From: Fulvia fulva
Taxonomy: Eukaryota > Ascomycota > Dothideomycetes > Mycosphaerellales > Mycosphaerellaceae
Direction of reading: 5' to 3'
Assembly (NCBI RefSeq): GCF_020509005.1
Contig: NC_063017.1
Coordinates: 2,294,001 to 2,358,000 of the forward strand
DNA length: 64,000 nucleotides
A program made the position numbers and the translations under genes. The notes beneath the pieces were generated by a model, which was given only the letters and a program-made list of their open reading frames with translations, was not told the origin of the DNA and made no database searches. Positions 52,535 through 61,445 of this stretch are shown here, one piece after another (positions within the stretch are counted from its first letter, which is position 1; each line of letters starts with the position of its first letter).

Positions 52535-52900
52535 TATTGGTGGTGTTGATGATAAAAAGTCACTGGGGTGCGGCGATTGCTAGGGTGCGGCGAAGCTTAT
52601 GGCATAGTACCGCTACCTCGTAGTATATTTTGATCAAGCTTCAATATCGTAACCTAGCCCGGAAGCACTGGAGTTTGGCGCAACTAGAAAGCGCTAGAAA
52701 TAGCGAAAAGGGTTCAAGCTAGGACATAACCTGTAATACCGTATAGCTAGCAAAACTTTTAGCGCGAAATAGAAACATGTCCTATACATACGCTCCCTCC
52801 TCTTTTCTTACTCCTATACTCTTCGAACTACTAGCGACTCTTACTCTTACCCCTATTTCCCTAGCTCAGTATCCTTCGCTACAAATTACACCCTATCTCA
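52535..52900. other. Non-RIP spacer upstream of the secreted-protein gene
   Basis: 366 bp with ordinary CA/TG content in its first ~200 bases. No protein motif. It would hold the promoter of the gene at 52901; a CT-rich stretch (52780-52870) with ctcccctc-like runs precedes the start, as is common in fungal promoters. No convincing TATA box. Confidence 0.45.
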
Positions 52901-53405
52901 ATGGCTTATCTCCGGTTCTTCATTGCCGCTACTATGCTTCCAGCATCCGTTTTAGGAGCAGCCGAGTACGCCGCTACATTCTCCCGCTGCCCTGGTACTA
53001 CGGATGGCGTTGGCCGCACGTGGCTTCCAGGTACGTTATAGATCGACACTTTTCGTCGACCATGGAGCTAAATATCCGGCAGATGACAATCGGTGTGCGT
53101 GGCTCGCTTTCGACGCCGGGCCATACGACGTAGGCGTTCACAGCCCCAGCCAGCCGCTCATCACGTACAATAGTAAGAATGTCTTTTCTTTTCTACATAT
53201 ATTAGCGTACTTACGATTTCTTCTACAAGGTTACTGCTGTCTTTGGGACCATGGGATTTCAGCTTGCTACTACAACACTCGTTATCATGGTGATATCAAT
53301 TCAAAGGCAGAATGCGCTCAGGATACTGCTCCTTGCGCCTTCTTTGAACGGCACCCCGGTGTTGATCATGGTACCGTCAGTTCTCAGGCCAGGGGAACAT
53401 GCTGA
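52901..53405 (+). CDS. Predicted small secreted cysteine-rich protein, three exons (effector candidate)
   Basis: Exons 52901-53030, 53083-53172 and 53230-53405 give 396 nt: 131 residues plus stop. Intron 1 (52 bp) starts GTACGT, has a branch-like gctaaat 12-16 nt before its CAG end; intron 2 (57 bp) starts GTAAGA, has gtacttacg and ends ACAAG. Intron 1 is required: its removal joins the signal-peptide frame to the downstream open frame. Intron 2 is a multiple of 3 without stops, so its retention would add 19 residues. Residues 1-20 look like a signal peptide (MAYLRFF, hydrophobic core, VLGA cleavage-like site). The mature part of about 111 residues has 8 cysteines (30, 48, 76, 77, 86, 102, 109, 131), the last one C-terminal. 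I do not recognise the family. Size, secretion signal, even cysteine number and repeat-rich surroundings fit a fungal effector or antimicrobial-type protein; function is inference. Confidence 0.65.
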
Positions 53406-53464
53406 GGTATCTACCATTTAGCCGTAGGCATCAAACATCCGAAGTCCCATTTTATACCGTTAGG
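53406..53464. other. Short spacer between the gene and the Fot1-type transposon
   Basis: About 60 bp; it would carry the 3' end of the gene. The transposon lies 61 bp after the stop codon. Confidence 0.4.
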
Positions 53465-53466
53465 TA

Positions 53467-53532
53467 GCCGTGTCGGTCCCCATGCAACCGCGAAGCGGGT
53501 GTTGGACAACCCAGTGATATTGGACACCTCAA
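53467..53532 (+). repeat. Inverted terminal repeat of the Fot1-type element, left
   Basis: Starts gccgtgtcggtcccc and ends ggacacctcaa; 64 of 66 bases match the right repeat in inverted orientation. Confidence 0.9.
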
Positions 53533-53555
53533 CGATATCAATGAGGTGTATTCAA

Positions 53556-55223
53556 CTATCTATTGGCTATATCGTCCATACAGGCAAGCCATATTGGCAT
53601 AATCTTCCGTCTCTCCACTGGATAAGCAGGTCTGTTGTATGTCCCCTTGATATAGCTCATAATCTTGCTTATCCGGTGTCTCAATTCACCTGTTCTTGCA
53701 CGTGCTAGCTGGGCTTCAAGCTGCTTTACTGTGTTCTCTTCACGTTCTTGTATAGCAGCTCTTGCGTTGATAGCCTTTATGACACCTCCACGCTGAAGGT
53801 GTCGTCTCTTCGGAGTGTTGCGAGCATTACGAGCGTTCTGGCGGACCGTGGTGTTGTTCAATTTAGCTACTGCTTCGGCGCCCTTAACGATAGCAATCTA
53901 GGCTCTACGGAAGAGTGGCTCCAGTCGCTGCTTAATAGACTCATCTATCAATGGATCAGCTATAAGCGCAGCAGTGTATCGACCGAAGGTCCTCGCTGTT
54001 GTTGGAAGCTGCTTATCGTTGACAATCGGCTCCGGTGTTGAGACTCGTTTATTCGATCGAAGAGCAGCTAGGTCTTGCCTTGCACGAGCCAATATTGGCT
54101 CCGGATTGAAGGGGTAGATACCACACTTCTCGAAGCCGCTTATAATGGTTGTTGGCTTCATTGCTTGCCTTCTGAAGGCCTCGAAGTCATGCAAGAACTC
54201 GAGCTTGTTGTAGTCGCTACAACTATAGCGAGAACCTGAATCCACAGCCTCTGCGTACCAGTGCTTGGACCACATCTAAGGGCTGTAGAAAGTGTGTTGT
54301 ATGGGCTGGTAGTGCAAAGGGGATCATCAGATGCTCGTCACAATATTCAATGAATTCAATCGTGAAGTGAGAGCCGTACCTATCCATCAACAGCAGCCTG
54401 TATGCACCTCGCTATGTCTTCGCAGAGTGCTCGTTAAAATGTCGCAGCCATTCTAGTGTAAGCAGGTCATTCGTGTATCCAGAATCACTAACACCTACAA
54501 CCGTGTCGTCTTCAAGGTGTTGGTACCACGTATTCAGGTGCATCTTCCCTATCAAGATGAGGAAGGCTGGAATCACATGCCCAGCTGCTAAGACAGCAAC
54601 AACATCCGTACAGCTCTTACGGTTGTTGGCAGTAGGAAGTTCTTCCTCTTCGGATATTGCGTAAGAACGTACTGGTTCTTCGCAACACCAATGCGGAAGC
54701 TAGTCTCGTCCATATTCTACATGTCCTTAGGCAATATGCTATGCTCTTGACAGGTCTCCCACAGCTTGCTGTACCACCATTCAAGGTCACTAATATCCCA
54801 TGCCGCTGCTCTTGCTGCTTCCAATGGTTGTTGCTTCACCTTCTTCTATTCTGGATGTCGATTAAGCCATCGTTGTGGCCACTTCGAGCTCACAATTGGA
54901 GGTGATCTAGGTCCAGTATAGTATCGCTTAAGGATCGAATTTGCGCTGATCTGGACTATCCGGAGTCGCGCGGATACGCCTATCTTGTCACACCTCCTTA
55001 AGTAGGTTGCAAGAACAGCTTCTTGATCGTCTGTCAACACCGTGTGCGTACGCGGCCGTGTGCTGCGTGAGTTGTGACCGAGAAGTCGTCTTCTGAAGCG
55101 TTGGTAATCGACACCCCAGTTGGCGGCTACCTGCTTAACAGGACCTGGATTTGACGCGTCGTAGTACCACTGCACGGCCTCACTGATGAGCTCCTCTTCT
55201 TCACGATAGATGGAAGCAACCAT
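53556..55223 (-). pseudogene. Fot1-type transposase, broken by stops and a frameshift
   Basis: Read from 55223 downward. The N-terminus (MVASIYREEEELISEA) and CENP-B-type HTH are open to 54846 (WLNRHPE), then TAG. The first catalytic motif MDETSFRIGVAKN near 54650-54690 is preceded by a second TAG. Near 54600 a frameshift moves the frame to GHVIPAFLILIGK, then LLLMDRYGSHFT near 54380 (second Asp) and LPAHTTHFLQPLDV near 54290 (third Asp region). A further break precedes the open C-terminal blocks 53898-54275 (FEKCGIYPFNPEPIL) and 53556-53861 (basic, coiled). All domains are present but split, so the transposase is inactive. At least one stop fits a CAG/TGG-to-TAG change; the frameshift does not come from RIP. 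Confidence 0.85.
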
Positions 55224-55280
55224 ATTGACGAGATAACGCGTGTTGAATCGAAGATACGCGTGTTGAAAAGCGTGGTTTTA

Positions 55281-55346
55281 TTGAGGTGTCCAATATCACT
55301 GGGTTGTCCAACACCCGCTTCGCGGGTGCATAGGGACCGACACGGC
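55281..55346 (-). repeat. Inverted terminal repeat of the Fot1-type element, right
   Basis: Reverse complement starts gccgtgtcggtccct; see the left repeat. Confidence 0.9.
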
Positions 55347-55495
55347 TAGTAGATATAGAGCGTATTTGCAGATCGCTGACTTTGCTACTGCTTAACATCG
55401 ATTACTTCGTGCTACCTCGTTCAAATGACACGGCACTTTCTAAGACTTCAATTATATAGCAACCTATAGAAAACTTGTCAATACCGACCGTCATT

Positions 55496-55666
55496 ATGCT
55501 TTCTCGCGATGCTTTTTTGGACCTTGTCAATCACGTCTTTCTTCCACTTAAAGTACTACAAAAACATGATACTGCTTCTGGCGTTAGTACTGCGTTATTG
55601 GACCTAGTTGTTGAGGCGTTAGCAATAACTATTCAATATTGGGTCTGGAAGACTTGCCCTCCGTAG
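55496..55666 (+). pseudogene. Gene fragment resembling the N-terminus of a DUF6606-type fungal protein
   Basis: A 56-codon frame from the ATG at 55496. The stretch LVNHVFLPLKVLQKHD resembles, from memory of the family, the start of very large fungal proteins annotated DUF6606/DUF3638 (an NHVFLPP-type motif followed by a helical LLDLV..AL segment). The frame ends at TAG 55664-55666. The following 250 bp have only short frames. Probably a degenerate 5' fragment of a host gene, or an exon whose continuation was lost. Tentative. Confidence 0.35.
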
Positions 55667-55997
55667 AATGCTGCGACACTTCGATACTACTTGATGAAGG
55701 CAACATAGGCACCCGAAGATGATCTTACATCGAAGCATTTGCCGCAACAAAGCTTCTACGATATTAAACATCTCCGCATTATCGAGAGGTCCGTCGCAAA
55801 ACTGGGTCTCGCACACTAACCTTTCCCCAAATTCAGGCGCCACGCCTGCCCCGATCGGACGAGGGACGCTGCGCCCGAGTCCGGACCCGGTATTGTCGGG
55901 CCTCGCTTTATAGAATTAGTATATCCTACAAAAACAACTTCCTTTCCCCTGTTTATTAATTTATCTTTTCTAAAGCCTTTAGGTTAGGACCTAGGCA
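55667..55997. other. Non-RIP to RIP transition, no gene recognised
   Basis: CA/TG are normal up to about 55920, then the sequence becomes TA-rich up to the next transposon. Short frames of about 64-74 codons on both strands show no motif. Confidence 0.4.
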
Positions 55998-55999
55998 TA

Positions 56000-57132
56000 A
56001 CGTGCTTTACTACCGAGCGGGCTATACTACCGAGCGGGCTACTTTTACTAAGAACTATACTACTTCTAATTTAATTGCGACGGTATCTTAATATAACGAC
56101 ATCCTATAGAATCGTTACTAGGAGGACAATTCCTCTTTAGATTCTTCGCTATCTAGTAAGTCTACTTAATAGGTACGTATATTATACTCCGACTCGCTAT
56201 ATCGCTTATAGCGTTATAGCCTTAGTACTAGCCGAACACTATCTAGCGACTCTCTACTCACTTCCTGCCTCCTAGTATCCTCTAGAGGTATTAATTACGA
56301 CGCCTTATAGAAGTTCAGAGACCCTCTAGACTAAATATACTTACGCTTTCGTGCTTTCCGCTATATAAGGGTCTCGTTAGACTTGCGTAGCTTACTAATC
56401 TCGCTTCGTATAAGAGCTATCTAATGCGCTATCTCTCTACTCCCTCTCTATTACCCTATTAAACGACCTTCCTCTTTCTACTACGCCTTTCTGAACCCGT
56501 AACGACGCTCTAAGACGTAATGATACCTATTATAAACCCTATCTCGTCGAAGTTATAGGTATCCTAGTTAAGGATACTATACTTCTCCTTTATATTACGT
56601 ATAAGTAAGAACCACTTCTCGATAACGTCTAGATCTTCTATTAGGGCTCGCTAACGATTATATCTACGTGTTATACGAACCTTTAGCTCACGATACCGCC
56701 TAATAAACCTATCTATCTAATTAAGACTAGCGGGCTTAAGACCCTTCTCTTATAGTAATGAATCGGCTATTACTCGTATACTAGCCTTTAATAGCGGGAA
56801 ACCTCTAAGATCTAGCTCGAGTATATACTTAAGTATTACCCTCTCTTCTAGCTCTATAAGCTTCTTCTAATTAGGCTCGTAGTCACCTCGAGGAGGTCGT
56901 CTATTCAATCGATACCCTAGTATAGTTCGAGACGCGTCGTATACCTTTATAGTAAGTCGATTCGTGATTGTCGCGTCGCGTTTCGTAGCCTAGACAGCTA
57001 AGGTCAGTTTGGCCTCGTTTAAAGACACTATACGCTATAATAGTAGTTATATAGCTATATCTATAGAAGTAGTACAGTTCTTAGTAAAAGTGGCCCGCTA
57101 GGTAGTATAGCCCGCTCGGTAGTAAAGCACGT
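56000..57132 (-). mobile_element. Pogo/Fot1-type internal-deletion derivative, copy 3, RIP-degraded
   Basis: 1133 bp with TA duplications (55998-55999, 57133-57134). The inverted termini match over about 68 bp with three mismatches, each with two 'accgagcgggcta' blocks. The minus strand holds the same HTH remnant (56700-57010) and the YNFDET motif region near 56530, all with RIP stops. It is RIP-mutated along its entire length, unlike copy 2. Confidence 0.85.
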
Positions 57133-57134
57133 TA

Positions 57135-57480
57135 ATATAGACTACTACTTTATATCCCTAGACTCTAAAACAGTCTATTAATAGTACCTAGCTAGTAAAG
57201 ACTTCTTTAGGTAGAAGAGCGATACTATTAACAATTAGCCTATTTAGGAGCCTATTCCTAACTATAGTTTAAGTAGCGAGGGCTTCTAGCTAGAATTTAT
57301 CCGGTATCTTTAAGTCCTTAAGTATTGCTTATACTATATTCTTAGAGGCTTAAATTAACGTCTCTATAACTCTATTTTAAAGAGAGTTATAGGTATTAGT
57401 CGTGTCTACCTAGATACTAAACTCTTTCTCCTACTACTTTAGTAAGGTAAGAAGTTCCTTTATATTATTACTTCTAACTA
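57135..57480 (-). pseudogene. Ty1/copia integrase fragment, RIP-degraded
   Basis: Minus strand reads EALAT.TIVRNRLLN, then SIALLPKEVFTS and IDCFRV.GYK. This matches the segment of the intact copia protein with EALQAQTVIRNRLPN, ALSPEEAFTS and DHFRVWGCK (near 47265-47410). Stops replace Gln/Trp codons. It is cut on the left by pogo copy 3; the remainder of the element is not seen. Confidence 0.75.
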
Positions 57481-57487
57481 TAATGTA

Positions 57488-57540
57488 AAGTACTAGTAAG
57501 CTAGGAATACTAGTAAGCTAGGAATACTAGTAAGCTAGGA
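57488..57540. repeat. 18-bp tandem repeat, about 3 units
   Basis: actagtaagctaggaat repeated in tandem (last unit ends aagtt). In RIP-degraded DNA between the copia fragment and a transposase remnant. Confidence 0.75.
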
Positions 57541-57599
57541 AGTTTGTCTTAGTATAACCAACTTCTTAATTATCGTGCTATATCTTAATAGTATAATAT

Positions 57600-58500
57600 A
57601 TAATCGTCTAATAACGAAGGCAGAATTACTCTTACCTACTTTACCTATTATTAGGGCTAATTTCCGAGTCTCTAACGCGTAGCTATAGTATATTACGTAC
57701 CTTATTCGACGCTATCGAGCCGGTACTACGAAATTACTCCTCGCGTCGATACTCGCCCTATCTAGTATAAACTTACGTTAACTAAAGAATAGACAATTAT
57801 TCGAGAAATCCTCGACCTCGATTCGCGAGGATTCGCGCCTACCCTTAGCGAGGTAGTAGATATAGCGGATAAGCTACTTAATAAACGCGACGCGGATCCG
57901 GTAGGTAAGAACTAGGTAGAGAGATTCGTTTCGCGCTCTACTAAGCTTAAAACGGCCTTTAACCGAGCGACGGACTATTAGAGAATACTCTGGGAAGATC
58001 TAGAAGTTATAAGCGCCTAGTTAAAGCTTATATAAGAGACAATTACTAAGTATAGCGTATATAATAAGGATATCTATAACTTCGATAAGACGGGCTTTTA
58101 GATAGGCGTAATTAGCTCTATAAAAGTCGTTACTAGCTTAGAACAACGCTCTCGCCCTACGGCTACTTAGCCTAGTAATAGAGAGTAGGTTATAGTTATT
58201 TAGAGTATCTATACCGCTAGCTACTCGAGCCCCGCCCTTTATTATCTATAAAGGGCGCGTCTATATTTTAGTATAGTACGAAGAGGTAGATATACCGCGG
58301 AGTTAGAAGCTTACGGTCTCCGAGAATAGATAGATAAACAACGTACTTAGCCTCGAGTAGTTGAAGTACTTTAACGCGTATATAGAGGCGCCTTCTATAG
58401 ATAGCTATAGGGTACTTATTTTAGACCGCTATAAGAGCTATTTAAATTAGGGTTCTTAGGACTGCTATAACGGTTTATAGTCGTATTAATATAAAGTAGC
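57600..58500 (+). pseudogene. Fot1/pogo transposase remnant, RIP-degraded
   Basis: Plus strand. N-terminal HTH near 57700-57960 (IREILDLDSRGFAPTLSEVVDIADKLL, reported here in two parts: IREILDLDSRG and LSEVVDIADKLL), then WVERFVSRSTKLK. The first catalytic motif reads YNFDKTGF near 58078-58095 (DE to DK, a G-to-A change). The second Asp region LILDRYKS lies near 58420, then sequence stops matching near 58500. TAG/TAA mark RIP. No terminal repeats were identified. Confidence 0.75.
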
Positions 58501-58555
58501 TAGGTACGTAGGAAAGAGGAGCGCGAGGTACGCCGAGGCTATAAATAAGCCGAGG

Positions 58556-59040
58556 TGTCACGCTAGTACGCGCGGTCACGTGACCTACGTACTAGCTGTC
58601 TATTTACTAGGCCTAGGGCCGTAATACTACTCCTCCTCTCAAATTGCGCTTAGTCCCTTAAGCTCGTATTATTGCTACTACGAATACGATATTATCTTCT
58701 ATATCGTCCTCTATATCTTCTATCTTATCCGTCTCCTTTATATAACCGGTGTCTTACTAACCGTCGGTTATCTTTCTTAAAGTAGCCGCCTACGGGTCTT
58801 TATAAGTACTAGTTTTAGGCTCGTAGTTATTAACTTATAGAAGAGCTATAGGCACCTACGTAATTAATTTGCGTAGCCCTCCTATAGTTACTAGGTTAGT
58901 CGTATTACGATTTACTACTACCGTGACGTCGCGCGCCTTAGCGCTTCGTTATATATCTCGCGCGCTTTGCGCTTCTCTTTCGTAGCCTTACCGAATAACG
59001 CTTATTTTACGGTAACCCTATACTATCGTCTTATAGATTA
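58556..59040 (+). repeat. Probable LTR of a Gypsy-type element, RIP-degraded
   Basis: Begins TGTCACGC and carries ggtcacgtgacc near 58570. A block near 58960-59030 (gcgcttctctttcgtagcctta) resembles the distal part of the chromovirus-1 LTR (gcgctcctctttcgtagctt). The 3' boundary and the partner LTR are not visible, so the limits are approximate. Confidence 0.45.
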
Positions 59041-59479
59041 CTACCCGTAATAGTTTATTCGGTCTTATAAGCGGCCTATCTAGTCAGGCTAGTAGTTATA
59101 ACCAAATCGTACTAGTAAAGTACGCGTTAAGGTAGGTCAAGTTCACTATAGTTACTAACCGTCGAGTCGCGCGTATAGGTGTACTAATAATAACTATAGT
59201 CGCGTAAATAAGCGTATTAGTTAAGTCAGTAGATTACCTCTCTCCTTCGCGTAAAACGCGCGCCTCCCTACTCTTATAGGGCCCTTATATACCTACTAAG
59301 AGAGCAGTCGTATCTACTACGTAATAGTATAATATAGCTACACCCGGTATTACTAGTAACGGCGTGCTCTTACCTAAGCAACCTCTTTATCTAGATCTTA
59401 GTAAGTATAAGCGTTAGTTGCTTATACGCGCTAAACTTTTCCTACCCGCTCTACTAAAACGTAGATACTCGAAAACCTA

Positions 59480-60110
59480 GGTATCAATACCGCCCTAGGT
59501 ACCTTCCCTTCCGACGACGACTCGAACGTATTCGCCGCCGAATAATAAGAGATCGAGAAGGATCTACTACCTAAAGAACAGTAGTTTACCTTAACCTCCG
59601 ATCCTATTAACTTTATACAATTTCTCGACGAAGAATAGATCTTAGAAGAAGGAGGAATTAAGGTATATAAGATTATAGAGTTGAGAGATAATATATCTAT
59701 ATAAGATAGTAGAACTAATAATATACGCTAACCTAAGGAGTAGGTAATCGCCTTAGAGTATACTACTATTAAGAGCCTAGCCGAGTTCGCGACTCGTACT
59801 ATAGTATACCCGGAGATAATGTTTCACCTCGTTCGCTAGATATAGGTAGACTTTATTATACTTTTTAACTAGGTCGAGTCCCTAAAGAAGGCTAACAAGG
59901 TTATATAGCGTAAGTACGCCGATATAAAGAAGGAACGTAATATTATATCCGGAAAGGTAATATATGTCTTTGATTATTAGAACACTCCGCCCCTAATATA
60001 TTTACTAATGTTAGACGACGACGGCGCGACCGAGGAAGTCGCCTATTCTACTACCGAAGGTACCTATCTTCGAGGCCATATCCTACTATTAGGGTAGACA
60101 GCTTAAAGTT
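59480..60110 (+). pseudogene. Probable Gypsy-type gag remnant, RIP-degraded
   Basis: A nearly open plus-strand stretch with an acidic region (DEE...ILEEGGIKVYK near 59620-59680), a helical segment (SLKKANKVI near 59880) and no zinc knuckle. By position it would be the gag of the element whose LTR is at 58556. Similarity ends near 60110 where LINE-F seems to begin. The assignment is by composition and context, not by a conserved motif. Confidence 0.4.
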
Positions 60111-60119
60111 TTCTTCACC

Positions 60120-61445
60120 CTGTTTCTTTAGCTCTAAACGCCGCGGAGGTGCCTAGCTATATTAGGTAGCTCCTAGGTAATAGTAGCCTAGGCTACGGTA
60201 CGGACGGCGCCTACGGCTCTATAGGCGAAGCTCTCCTAAGACAACTAGTAGCAACTTATAGAGGACGTAAAAAGTATAGGAACTAACGATTAGCTCCTAT
60301 ACCGGTCTCTATAGGTAATGATTACTTAGCTACGTACGGCGCTTATACTATCGTATTAGCGAGGGGAATAAGAAATAAGAACGACGTCCTAGGCGATTAG
60401 TAAGGCCACCCGGAATTAACACCCCTATAGCTAGGCATCGGTCGAGGTATCGGTACTAGGCCCCCGCCTAACGTATAATATAGTCACGATCCGTATTGTA
60501 GTAAAGGAAGACTAGGCCGAAGTTATAAAGCTATCGAACAAGGAGCTCGCCTAACGAATTAACTAACTAGGGGTAGTCGTAGTGAACTAATAGTCTAACG
60601 GCACTCTATAGATCTATACTAGCTCTACTACTACTAGGAGGCACCTAGAGGTATAGCTATAGTAGGTATCTAAGGTTACGGTATTAGCGAAGGTCTTAAT
60701 AAAGCAATTCACGATCCTAGTCTACGACATACCTAAGGAGTTCGACCTAACTAACTAAGGCCACCTACGTACTCTCTAAGAGGACAACCCGGTCACTCTT
60801 AACTCTCTAATCTAGAAGGCGACTTGGCTCTATAGGAAATAGCTAGAAGGTAAGAAGGCCTCGGCGCTAATAGTATAGCTATAAGACGCGAAAGCGGCGG
60901 ATCTAGCGATAGAACAAGGCCTGATCTAGTAATATAGCCTTAAGATAGTAGAAAAGTACTCCTTATCCTTTCGTGTCCTCTAATGCTTTAAATGCCAATA
61001 GTATAGACACTAAACCTACACGTATATAAACAAGTAGGCCTACTCGAACTATATAGGAGACTATATATCTAGGGACTATATATCGGCTACGAGACGGTAC
61101 GCGAACTGTCCGGGGTACTACCTATCGTATAGCGCGGAATACCTATAGCGGAAACTAGCGAAAAACAAGGCAATTACAAACAGAACCGTCGCCCTAAGAT
61201 TCTACGGCGACCGTAAGGCTAGCCTATACCGGAACTAGTTAGCGGCGGTCGGGTATAAGCGCCCTAGGGCCGAGAACGATATAAAGGATACGTAACCTAG
61301 GGCGTACGGGAGGCCACGTGCCCTACTAGCTACAGCGAGGGAATCTAACTAGGCCCGGCTCCCCTTTAGTATATAGCCGATAGGTATAGACTAGGACGTA
61401 CAAGGTAGTAGGATATTAGACGCTATAGAGGAAATAATTATCGAT
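60120..61445 (+). pseudogene. LINE-F ORF1, RIP-degraded
   Basis: Plus strand. The centre reads VIKLSNKELA.RIN.LGVVVVN near 60520-60600 and FTILVYDIPKEFDLTN near 60700-60750, equivalent to the TKFDIEGDL region of LINE-D ORF1. A first zinc knuckle start, CFKCQ, is preserved at about 60982-60996. Downstream knuckle cysteines are partly lost. The 5' boundary (60095-60140) is uncertain. Its sequence differs enough from LINE-A to -E to be a separate family. Confidence 0.65.

Larger units (their letters stand above)
53467..55346 (-). mobile_element. Fot1/pogo-type DNA transposon, 1.88 kb
   Basis: Bounded by TA (53465-53466, 55347-55348) and 66-bp inverted terminal repeats (53467-53532, 55281-55346) that differ at two positions. 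Each terminus contains a small hairpin (cccgcgaagcggg). The single transposase gene on the minus strand fills the interior. CA/TG content is normal, so there is no RIP, but the gene is broken. Size and termini are typical for Fot1-like members of the Tc1/mariner superfamily. Confidence 0.9.

Noticed and set aside
52777..53133. 118-codon plus-strand frame overlapping the secreted-protein gene
   Set aside because: Different frame, no domain, and it would ignore the good splice sites; the three-exon model explains signal peptide, cysteines and stop together.
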